A stretch of DNA of 6,310 nucleotides, taken from NCBI GenBank assembly GCA_028869355.1, contig JAGWSK010000285.1:1-6310 (forward strand), given 5' to 3'. This DNA is from Alphaproteobacteria bacterium (lineage in GTDB: Bacteria; Pseudomonadota; Alphaproteobacteria; Micropepsales; Micropepsaceae). The position numbers and the translations under genes are program-made. Positions 1 through 4,962 of the stretch are shown here, piece after piece. How positions within the stretch are numbered: the first letter of the stretch is position 1; every line of letters starts with the position of its first letter. A model generated the notes under the pieces. That model ran no database searches and was not told where the DNA came from. It saw nothing but the letters and a program-made list of their open reading frames with translations.

Positions 1-1157
1 AGGTTCAGCAGTCGGCCCTCGGACAGCACGATGATGGCGTGGCCGTCTGGGAACACCCACTCGTCGACCTGGGGCTTGACATTCTCCCGCTTGACGCCGG
101 GGATCCGCGACAGACCGGCCATGTCGATCTCGTTGTCAAAGTGGCCGATGTTGCCGACGATCGCCTGGTGCTTCATCCGCGACATCTGGTCGGCGGTGAT
201 GACGTCACGGCAGCCGGTCGCGGTGACGAAGATGTCCGCGGTACCGACCACATCGTCAACAGTGGACACCTGGTACCCGTCCATCGCCGCCTGCAGCCCG
301 CAAATCGGGTCGACTTCGGTCACGATGACCCGCGCGCCCTGCCCGCGCAGCGACTCCGAGCAGCCCTTGCCGACGTCGCCGTACCCGCACACCACGGCGA
401 CCTTCCCCCCGATCAGCACGTCCGTGGCGCGGTTGATGCCGTCCACGAGCGAATGCCGGCAGCCGTACTTGTTGTCGAACTTCGACTTGGTGACCGAGTC
501 GTTGACGTTGATCGCCGGGAACTTGAGCGTGCCCGCCTTGGCCATCTCGTACAGCCGGTGCACGCCGGTCGTGGTCTCTTCGGTCACGCCGCGGATGTTC
601 CTGGCCAAAGTCGCGAACCAGCCCGGCTTTTCTTCGAGCGTGCGCAGGACCAGCCCAAACAGGACTTCCTCTTCCTCATTTGACGGATGGCGCAGGAATC
701 CCTTGTCGCCGGATTCCGCCCTGCCCCCAAGATGCACCAGAAGCGTCGCATCGCCGCCATCATCGAGAATCATGTTCGGCGTGCCGCCATCGCTCCATTC
801 GAAGATGCGGCGCGAGAAATCCCAATATTCGGTCAGCGACTCGCCCTTGTACGCGAAGACCGGGGTCCCTGACGCCGCAACCGCCGCCGCGGCATGGTCC
901 TGGGTCGAATAGATGTTGCACGAGCACCAGCGAATATCCGCGCCAAGCGCCTTCAGCGTCTCGATCAGCACCGCGGTCTGAATCGTCATGTGCAGCGAAC
1001 CGGCGATTCTTGCTCCTCGCAGGGGCTGCTCGGCGCCGAATTCTTCCCGCGTCGCCATCAGGCCCGGCATCTCGGTTTCCGCGATGGCGATTTCACGCCG
1101 GCCCCACTCGGCCAGTCCGATGTCTTGAACGGCGTAATCGTGCTTATCCTGTGTCAT
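1..1157 (-). CDS. ahcY: Adenosylhomocysteinase (S-adenosyl-L-homocysteine hydrolase), C-terminus cut by window edge
   Basis: Cytosolic NAD-dependent enzyme that reversibly splits S-adenosylhomocysteine into adenosine and homocysteine, clearing the inhibitory by-product of SAM-dependent methylation. The 385 visible codons include the substrate-domain stretches AETEMPGLMATREEFG, ARIAGSLHMTIQTAVLIETL, CNIYSTQDHAAAA and MILDDGGDAT, the family signature NVNDSVTKSKFDN starting at residue 217, and the Rossmann loop GYGDVGKG at residues 258-265. About 85 residues seem to be missing, since the family is usually around 470 aa. The start is ATG at 1157-1155, with AGGA five bases upstream (1166-1163); an upstream ATG is out and closes after five codons. 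The gene is separated from the PTS cluster it often follows in alphaproteobacteria by the GumN-type gene and the Doc segment. Codon use differs between the two parts of the gene (see findings). The family assignment is secure. Confidence 0.98.
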   Translation of the reverse strand, partial: MTQDKHDYAVQDIGLAEWGRREIAIAETEMPGLMATREEFGAEQPLRGARIAGSLHMTIQTAVLIETLKALGADIRWCSCNIYSTQDHAAAAVAASGTPVFAYKGESLTEYWDFSRRIFEWSDGGTPNMILDDGGDATLLVHLGGRAESGDKGFLRHPSNEEEEVLFGLVLRTLEEKPGWFATLARNIRGVTEETTTGVHRLYEMAKAGTLKFPAINVNDSVTKSKFDNKYGCRHSLVDGINRATDVLIGGKVAVVCGYGDVGKGCSESLRGQGARVIVTEVDPICGLQAAMDGYQVSTVDDVVGTADIFVTATGCRDVITADQMSRMKHQAIVGNIGHFDNEIDMAGLSRIPGVKRENVKPQVDEWVFPDGHAIIVLSEGRLLN

Positions 1158-1176
1158 CCGGGTCCTGTCATGGCTG

Positions 1177-1254
1177 CTAGTGTCGTGGTTTCGAAGTTCG
1201 CATGATTTCGATATAGAACCCGCTTTGCGAACTTCGAAACCGAAACGACACCAG
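1177..1254. repeat. Palindromic hairpin element, copy 1, in the ahcY leader
   Basis: A 16-bp perfect inverted repeat (1187-1202 with 1226-1241) encloses a 23-nt loop. A second 7-bp stem (1180-1186 with 1245-1251) lies outside it, and three bases, gaa at 1242-1244, are unpaired on the right arm. The element begins ctagtg and ends caccag. The loop contains GATATAGA. It ends about 20 bp before the ahcY start codon and is clearly related to the neighbouring copy 2. It could be a REP/MITE-type intergenic repeat or a structured leader RNA; I do not recognise a known riboswitch in it. Confidence 0.85.
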
Positions 1255-1267
1255 AATGAATGGTTTG

Positions 1268-1343
1268 CTAGTGTTCTTTCGATTCTGAAATTCGCCCTGA
1301 TGCCGATATAGAGATCAAGCGAATTTCAGAATCGGAACACTAG
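1268..1343. repeat. Palindromic hairpin element, copy 2, in the ahcY leader
   Basis: A 16-bp perfect inverted repeat (1280-1295 with 1319-1334) encloses a 23-nt loop. It is extended by a 6-bp stem (1271-1276 with 1335-1340) and by matching cta/tag ends, so the element starts and ends with ctag. Three bases, ttt at 1277-1279, are unpaired on the left arm; copy 1 has its three extra bases on the opposite arm. The loop shares TGAT, three variable bases, then GATATAGA with copy 1. The copies start 91 bp apart and have the same orientation. Confidence 0.85.
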
Positions 1344-1358
1344 CGGGAACTGGGGGCG

Positions 1359-1387
1359 GCTATAGCAGTCGCCCGGAACGGCGGCAA
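1359..1387 (-). promoter_or_regulatory. Candidate sigma70-type promoter for ahcY
   Basis: On the minus strand TTGCCG (1387-1382) is followed after exactly 17 bp by TATAGC (1364-1359), and TG at the extended -10 position precedes it. Transcription would begin near 1352 and give a leader of about 195 nt containing both palindromic elements. The match is moderate and no expression data can be seen. The same bases form an imperfect 8-bp hairpin around the -10, which might instead belong to the end of the upstream gene. Confidence 0.45.
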
Positions 1388-1418
1388 TCGGATATAAAGA
1401 AATGTGCATATGCCGATG

Positions 1419-2384
1419 TCAGGGGGCACTCGCCATTGGGCAGGCGTCCACATCCTTGCCGGTGTCGAGCAGTCTTTCGACGCGGTGACCCTCGCCACAG
1501 ATCAGCGCGATCAATCCGCTGCTGCCGCCGATATGAGCGGCGCCCACCGTGATCATCGCCGTGCCCGGGCGCTGCAGCAGCGGGTCGATCATGGAGAGCC
1601 ACAGGCGGTTGCGGCGGGTCACGAGGAGGTCCTCTGTTTCCGGCGAAATCCGGAAAACGCCGTTCAAATCCACGGTCAACCGCTCAATATCGCCGGCGCT
1701 CCACGCCTCGAGCAGTTCCGATGCGAAATCGCGGGTGCTCGGGAGTGTGTCGATCAGGTGCCGTAATTCGGCGATTTGCGAATCGTCACTGCCGGAAGTG
1801 AGCAGCTCCAATTGCTGCACCGGCGTTTCGAGATATTGCGACGGACGGTCATGTTCGCGGGCGAAGTTCATCACTTCATTATCGGCGCCTGTAAGCGCGG
1901 TGAGGTCGTCCGGGTGCAGATAGGCAAGGCCGAGCACGAGTGCGGCAAGCCAGGGCCGATAGCGTTCATAATCGCGCGCGTTCAGTCCGGCAGCCTGCAT
2001 CACCGTGGCATAAAGTTCGAATTGGCTGGGGGTGAGCAGGCCACGGATGGATTGCCGCCGTGGCAACACTCCATATTTCAGAACAAAGGCGCGGTCTTGC
2101 GCGGTCGTGTCCTTGCCGAGCGGGACCTCGAACACGAACAGATCGGATGCATTCATCGCATCGGCAATGCGCCGGGTGATCCACGGATATCGGTTCGGCA
2201 GAATGTGAATCGACCCAAACAGATAAACGGTGCTCTCACCGGAACGGACGCGCCAGATTGCCGGGCCCGAATCAATTTCGGCCTTTGCCCCCATGGCAGC
2301 CGCGATGTGCACGAACAGCGCGCATGCAAAAGTGATCGGAACAACCGCGACTTTGCGGGTGATGCACTGCCGGCGCATGCCCAC
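1419..2384 (-). CDS. Secreted TraB/GumN-family (Tiki-like) protein
   Basis: A 321-aa protein of the TraB/GumN family, whose eukaryotic Tiki relatives are metalloproteases; the bacterial members are largely uncharacterised. Residues 1-35 look like a Sec signal peptide: basic MRRQCITRK, a hydrophobic stretch VAVVPITFACALFVHIAAA, and a plausible cut after GAKA, so the protein is probably periplasmic or envelope-associated. The family marks are GSIH at residues 57-60, an acidic FVFE with Glu86, and VGAAH ending at His284; the paired GxxH motifs and the Glu are proposed metal ligands. The start is taken as GTG at 2384 because AGG lies seven bases upstream; ATG at 2378 is an in-frame alternative with poorer spacing. 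It shares no operon overlap with its neighbours, and the substrate is unknown. The length is normal for the family. Confidence 0.88.
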   Translation of the reverse strand: MGMRRQCITRKVAVVPITFACALFVHIAAAMGAKAEIDSGPAIWRVRSGESTVYLFGSIHILPNRYPWITRRIADAMNASDLFVFEVPLGKDTTAQDRAFVLKYGVLPRRQSIRGLLTPSQFELYATVMQAAGLNARDYERYRPWLAALVLGLAYLHPDDLTALTGADNEVMNFAREHDRPSQYLETPVQQLELLTSGSDDSQIAELRHLIDTLPSTRDFASELLEAWSAGDIERLTVDLNGVFRISPETEDLLVTRRNRLWLSMIDPLLQRPGTAMITVGAAHIGGSSGLIALICGEGHRVERLLDTGKDVDACPMASAP

Positions 2385-2419
2385 AATATAACCTGCGCCG
2401 GGGCAGCGGAAAAATCCGC

Positions 2420-2448
2420 TTGACTTGGTGCAGGGATAGGACTATGCT
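2420..2448 (+). promoter_or_regulatory. Orphan sigma70-type promoter on the plus strand
   Basis: TTGACT (2420-2425), a 17-bp spacer and TATGCT (2443-2448) make the best promoter-like sequence I noticed. Transcription would start near 2455 and run into the inverted-repeat segment, antisense to doc. No plus-strand coding gene follows. A 6-bp inverted repeat with a four-base loop (AGCGGA/TCCGCT, 2405-2420) abuts the -35 box. It may once have served a gene that has been lost or displaced. Confidence 0.5.
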
Positions 2449-2497
2449 CGCCCTGAAGATTGGAATTGCGTCCGGCGCGCAAACCAGCACCGTGCGC

Positions 2498-2521
2498 GGG
2501 TAGTGGGTCAGTTTGAAATTT
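2498..2521 (+). repeat. Left 24-bp inverted repeat of the Doc-carrying segment
   Basis: This is a perfect reverse complement of 3480-3503. It contains GTGGGTCAGTTTGAAATT and is followed by TGGAGCC. The matching continues more loosely outward, with 7 of the next 10 bases (2488-2497 region) partly shared. From memory, GTGGGTCA-TTT-type motifs recur in the complex ends of IS21-like elements; this was not searched. Confidence 0.9.
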
Positions 2522-2601
2522 GGAGCCTATAAATTGGGCAAGTTGCCGTCCTTGACGCTGGTTGCCGCTGAGCAGCGCAAAACTGAGGCGCGAGAAACCC
2601 G

Positions 2602-2632
2602 TGCCGCGCTCTTCCAGCGTTGTCGCGCGGCA
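2602..2632 (+). other. Perfect 8-bp hairpin downstream of doc
   Basis: TGCCGCGC (2602-2609) and GCGCGGCA (2625-2632) form a perfect stem around a 15-nt loop, followed on the plus strand by ATTTTCT. It could weakly terminate plus-strand transcripts from the promoter at 2420-2448, or mark the end of the doc message on the minus strand, but the T-run is short in both readings. Confidence 0.3.
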
Positions 2633-2656
2633 ATTTTCTATGGATTTTTGGTGCGG

Positions 2657-3067
2657 TTATTGCGGCTCGTCGGGCGGCAGTTTGATAAGCCGCTCTTTGA
2701 TCCATGCCGCAATCTGGTCGAACGTCATACGATGCTCTGCTACCGCAAGGACCATCGCCTCTAACTGTTGGTTCATCGTCGCGGTTGTTGGGAAAACGAG
2801 CGCGTATCCGCTTCTAAACAGCAGGACACCGAGCATCATCAGGGCTGTTCGTTTGTTACCGTCCGTGAACCCGTGGTTCATGGCGATGGACTCGACCAAT
2901 GCGGCGCCCTTCTTCTCGATTCTGCGGTAATAGCCGCAGTACGGGCGTGCCAGCGCGGATTCGATGGCCGCCAGGCTGTGGATGCCGGGAAGGCCTCCGA
3001 ATTGGCGCAAGACTAACTCATGCGCCGCGTACGCTTCTTCCAGTGTGACTTTATAGTGGCGAGCTAT
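2657..3067 (-). CDS. doc: Doc-type (death-on-curing) Fic-domain toxin, start codon uncertain
   Basis: A Fic-fold toxin of the Doc branch. Doc of phage P1 phosphorylates EF-Tu and halts translation. The diagnostic motif is HGFTDGNKRTA (His65, Phe67, Asp69, Asn71, Lys72, Arg73 counting from 3067), with the Doc-type GNKR in place of the AMPylator GNGR. RQFGGLPGI and ESALARP upstream are also typical of Doc. The reading frame opens after a TAA in the partner ORF, and homology-like sequence begins about RHYKVTLEEAYAAHE. In that region there is no ATG or GTG: the choices are ATA at 3067, CTG at 3043 and TTG at 3010, which would drop the first helix. I give 3067 because it overlaps the stop of the upstream ORF (ATAG) and yields 136 aa, near P1 Doc's 126. 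A start-codon mutation, and so a crippled toxin, is possible. Confidence 0.82.
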   Translation of the reverse strand: MARHYKVTLEEAYAAHELVLRQFGGLPGIHSLAAIESALARPYCGYYRRIEKKGAALVESIAMNHGFTDGNKRTALMMLGVLLFRSGYALVFPTTATMNQQLEAMVLAVAEHRMTFDQIAAWIKERLIKLPPDEPQ

Positions 3068-3264
3068 TTGTCGGCGAGCCGCTTCAGCGCCCGATTCAGG
3101 GCTTTAGACGTGCTCATGATGCTCCCCATGGACTTCTCACTAACTTTGCCGCTGGGATGACGTAGAAGACGACCAGCGGTAGCCGTTGGCCAACTTACTT
3201 TTGCGCGGCTTGCGGAAGGCTTGGCTGAGGTTTTCCCAGACACGGTTCTAATCGTTTTGCTCAT
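3064..3264 (-). CDS. Small basic protein, candidate antitoxin for Doc
   Basis: A 66-aa Ser/Lys/Arg-rich protein lying immediately upstream of doc and overlapping it by four bases, the usual place for an antitoxin. It has three short repeated flavours of basic residues, an SGKxS-type pattern early on (TVSGKTSAKPSASRAK) and a probable C-terminal amphipathic helix (SKALNRALKRLADK) that could bind the Doc cleft, as the C-terminal helix of Phd does. It has no recognisable Phd/YefM DNA-binding domain. The start ATG at 3264 has no good Shine-Dalgarno sequence; an internal ATG would leave about 21 residues (MGSIMSTSK onward). The assignment rests on position and on the general look of such basic partners; the sequence family is not recognised. 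Confidence 0.55.
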   Translation of the reverse strand: MSKTIRTVSGKTSAKPSASRAKVSWPTATAGRLLRHPSGKVSEKSMGSIMSTSKALNRALKRLADK

Positions 3265-3408
3265 GGATTGAATTTCGGTTCATTTGCAGCATTCGTCAAC
3301 AGCGGCAGCCCGGTAACTGAGCTTTAAAAGCGATGCCCAAAGGACCTCACGAATGGAAACGGCCCTGCAAGATCGGGTACGGCCCTATGCTGCTTGCTTC
3401 TTGTACGG

Positions 3409-3433
3409 TCCCGCTTCGCGGGAGCCTGTTTTT
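3409..3433 (+). terminator. Rho-independent terminator-like hairpin, plus strand
   Basis: TCCCGC (3409-3414) pairs with GCGGGA (3418-3423) around a TTC loop, followed by CCTG and five T residues (3429-3433). It is oriented for plus-strand transcription, yet no plus-strand gene precedes it; the only upstream plus-strand promoter candidate is at 2420-2448. It may be a remnant from the segment's donor context. Confidence 0.45.
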
Positions 3434-3479
3434 CCAGCAGCGATTACGCAGATCACACGAAGCGGCACGCAAGTGCCCT

Positions 3480-3503
3480 AAATTTCAAACTGACCCACTA
3501 CCC
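3480..3503 (-). repeat. Right 24-bp inverted repeat of the Doc-carrying segment
   Basis: A perfect inverted copy of 2498-2521. Reading the minus strand, it is preceded by cacgcgt and followed by agggcac, whereas the left copy is followed by ggagcc, so the identity stops abruptly on the inner side. Confidence 0.9.
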
Positions 3504-3552
3504 ACGCGTGATCCAGATGGGCAGGCGGGCGTGATCCACCCAAAATCGCCTA

Positions 3553-3672
3553 TGGCCGATTTCCCTGGTCGTTCCCCGACACTGCGAATTCTGACACTTC
3601 GTCTGACACTTGCAACGGGCAAAAACCCAGGATTTCCGCGGCTTCTGACGTTCTGACACTTTGAATCGGCCA
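3553..3672. repeat. Cluster of TCTGACACTT repeats inside a 9-bp inverted repeat, probable IS-end remnant
   Basis: TCTGACACTT occurs at 3590-3599, 3602-3611 and 3652-3661, with the variant CCGACACT at 3577-3584 and a partial TCTGACG near 3645. The cluster is flanked by TGGCCGATT (3553-3561) and its inverted copy AATCGGCCA (3664-3672). Clustered short repeats like these are known at the ends of some insertion sequences, including IS21-like elements. No transposase remains, so the identity is inferred. Confidence 0.45.
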
Positions 3673-3709
3673 CGCTGTTTGTGGCGGACTCCAGCCTTGC
3701 CGAATCTGA

Positions 3710-3991
3710 TCAGCTGTCTTCGTTAAAGCGCGCCGAAATCAATTGCCGCAACGCATCCAGCACCGCGCCGGCATCCGGCCCTTCGGCTTCAAGTTCGATG
3801 CTGCTCCCCAGCGATGCGCCCAACATCATCAGTCCCATGATCGAACGTCCCGAGACGGCGGTTTCGCCTTTCCTGACCGTGACGTCGGCCTGAAACCGGG
3901 CCACCGTCTCAACGAACTTCGCCGAAGCCCGCGCATGCAGCCCTTTTTTGTTGATGATGATCGCGGTTGCTTCCAGCTTTCCCGCAGTCAC
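3710..3991 (-). CDS. ptsH: HPr-family phosphocarrier protein (NPr/PtsH type)
   Basis: A 93-aa cytosolic phosphocarrier that accepts phosphate from enzyme I on a histidine and hands it to EIIA. The active-site stretch NKKGLHARASAKF places the histidine at residue 19, and SGRSIMGLMML gives the regulatory serine at residue 50, the expected target of the HprK encoded two genes upstream. The start is GTG at 3991, which overlaps the EIIA stop as GTGA; translation from there begins TAGKLEATAIIINKKG. No good Shine-Dalgarno sequence precedes it, so it probably relies on translational coupling. Length is normal for HPr (85-95 aa). Enzyme I is not in the window. No clear terminator follows. Confidence 0.95.
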   Translation of the reverse strand: MTAGKLEATAIIINKKGLHARASAKFVETVARFQADVTVRKGETAVSGRSIMGLMMLGASLGSSIELEAEGPDAGAVLDALRQLISARFNEDS

Positions 3992-4404
3992 GGTTTCGGG
4001 CCCGGAGCCGACACCAGCTCCGAGGAGCCTGCACGCATATATTTGCGCCCGGACTTGATCGCTTCGTCGACCGCCTTTTCCAGCGGCACGTCGGTTCGAA
4101 GTCCGATGAGTTTGATCAGGCTGGGAAGATTGGCGCCCGCGAGGACTTCGACGTTCCCTCGCTTCAGGTGCGCCAGCGCGAGATTGCATGGCGTACCGCC
4201 GAACATATCGGTGACGAGAGCGACGCCGCCGCCGAGGTCGACCGCGTCGATTGCCGCGGTGATCTCGGCCCGCCGCTGATCCATGTCGTCCTGCGGGCCA
4301 ATGCAAACGGTTTTGATATGCGTCTGCGGTCCCACGACATGCTGCACGGTCGATAGCAATTCGTCGGCGAGATGGCCGTGAGTGACAATGACAATACCGA
4401 TCAT
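3988..4404 (-). CDS. manX: PTS EIIA component, mannose family (fructose/mannose IIA)
   Basis: A 138-aa single-domain EIIA of the mannose-sorbose family. The phosphorylated histidine is His9 in IGIVIVTHGHLADELL, aligning with His10 of E. coli ManX; the family stretch VTDMFGGTPCNLA follows at about residues 68-80, and EVLAGANLPSLIKL further on. There is no IIB, IIC or IID domain or gene nearby, so it is unlikely to drive sugar uptake itself; in alphaproteobacteria such an EIIA is thought to be a regulatory acceptor of phosphate from HPr. The start ATG lies 48 bp after the hprK stop, with only a weak purine stretch (GAAGA) upstream. The last four bases overlap the ptsH start. Confidence 0.94.
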   Translation of the reverse strand: MIGIVIVTHGHLADELLSTVQHVVGPQTHIKTVCIGPQDDMDQRRAEITAAIDAVDLGGGVALVTDMFGGTPCNLALAHLKRGNVEVLAGANLPSLIKLIGLRTDVPLEKAVDEAIKSGRKYMRAGSSELVSAPGPKP

Positions 4405-4452
4405 TCTTCAGCCGAACCAATGGAAAAGGGGCGCAACATAGCAGTGTCCCGA

Positions 4453-4962
4453 TTAGAAAAAAGAGCCGTCGCCGGGCAACAGCGAATCGGTCTCCATCGC
4501 AGCCGCGGCAGCCGCGATTTTCGCGGGTGTCGATGCTTCAAAGCCATTGAGCCGGAAAAGCCGCGGCGCAGCTGAAAGCCGCAAGCCATCCGGGCGGAAG
4601 AATTCGGGTTCGGGCAGCCGTGGTGGAGCGTCCTGCGTCAGCCGGACGCAGAACAGCACAGGTACGCGCCGGGCTGCCGGGATCTTCACGATTCCGATAC
4701 CACGAATTTCGATATGGCCGTGCGCAGCATCCACCGACTCCGCATGGAGACGGCCCGACTCGACCGACAATGCGGATTGGTCATCTGCAAGCAGCCGCGC
4801 ACCCATCGCGATCAGGCGCAGGGCAACATCTGATTTCCCGGCACTGCTGTCGCCCAACAGCAGCACGGCGGATTCCACGGACGCGCCGAAGGGCAGCGAC
4901 GCGGAGGCCGGTATGACGGCGGTGGCATGGACCAATACGCGTCCCGCATTGCTTTGATTCAC
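4453..4962 (-). CDS. hprK: HPr kinase/phosphorylase, short alphaproteobacterial form
   Basis: A 169-aa enzyme that phosphorylates and dephosphorylates the regulatory serine of HPr. The P-loop GDSSAGKSD occupies residues 37-45, LLADD at 57-61 supplies the acidic metal-binding pair, and HIEIRGIGIVKI at 83-94 is the HprK signature loop. HATAV near residue 12 is typical of the short form. The N-terminal domain of the roughly 310-aa Firmicute enzyme is absent, as usual in alphaproteobacteria. It starts at GTG 4962, overlapping the chvG stop by four bases (GTGA), with AAGGG seven bases upstream. Its target HPr is two genes downstream. The residues after 105 are Pro/Ala-rich and poorly conserved. 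Confidence 0.93.
   Translation of the reverse strand: MNQSNAGRVLVHATAVIPASASLPFGASVESAVLLLGDSSAGKSDVALRLIAMGARLLADDQSALSVESGRLHAESVDAAHGHIEIRGIGIVKIPAARRVPVLFCVRLTQDAPPRLPEPEFFRPDGLRLSAAPRLFRLNGFEASTPAKIAAAAAAMETDSLLPGDGSFF

Larger units (their letters stand above)
2498..3503. mobile_element. Putative 1-kb inverted-repeat-bounded cassette carrying a Doc-type toxin module, no transposase
   Basis: Perfect 24-bp inverted repeats form both ends of a 1,006-bp segment. Inside are a Doc/Fic toxin and a small basic partner ORF, and no transposase or integrase is visible. The segment sits between the GumN-type gene and ptsH, where the PTS cluster is often directly followed by ahcY. No clear target-site duplication flanks the repeats, and IS-end-like debris continues to about 3672, so the true ends may lie further out. 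It could be a non-autonomous mobile cassette, or an IS relic with a captured toxin-antitoxin pair. The repeats are certain; mobility is inferred. Confidence 0.55.
3265..3709. other. Gene-poor region between ptsH and the Doc module
   Basis: No convincing gene is present in these 445 bp. It holds the right inverted repeat (3480-3503), a terminator-like hairpin (3409-3433), a direct repeat GCGTGATCCA (3506-3515 and 3529-3538) and a cluster of TCTGACACTT repeats (3576-3661). A 62-codon minus-strand ORF (3673-3485) and a 107-codon plus-strand ORF (3333-3656) cross the repeats and look like non-coding IS-end sequence. A loose -35-like TTGACG (3299-3294, minus strand) precedes the small basic ORF without a good -10. 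Confidence 0.6.

Noticed and set aside
31..912. Long plus-strand ORF of 293 codons, with 39-683 and 680-1180 in other frames
   Set aside because: They lie antisense to ahcY, whose minus-strand frame contains many recognised enzyme motifs; the opposite frames are open only because of high GC and show no family resemblance.
1158..1352. SAH or SAM riboswitch before ahcY
   Set aside because: The leader is two tandem hairpins with large loops; I could not fit the pseudoknotted SAH riboswitch or SAM-II conserved core to it.
1776..2423. Plus-strand ORF of 215 codons
   Set aside because: It is a shadow of the GumN-type gene, with low-complexity and no recognisable domain.
2490..3512. Target-site duplication flanking the inverted repeats
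   Set aside because: Bases left of 2498 (cgtgcgc) and right of 3503 (acgcgtg) are not a direct repeat; the similarity is of the inverted kind and just extends the terminal repeats imperfectly.
3333..3656. Plus-strand ORF of 107 codons and minus-strand ORF 3485-3673 of 62 codons
   Set aside because: Both run through the 24-bp inverted repeat or the repeat cluster, lack ribosome-binding sites and resemble spuriously translated IS-end sequence.
3710..4420. A 236-codon minus-strand frame that would fuse an Arg-rich stretch to HPr
   Set aside because: The upstream part is the EIIA gene read out of frame. HPr itself begins at the GTG at 3991, overlapping the EIIA stop.
4404..4452. Separate promoter or terminator between hprK and EIIA
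   Set aside because: The 48-bp gap shows no hairpin with a T-run and no acceptable -35/-10 pair, so co-transcription is the simpler reading.
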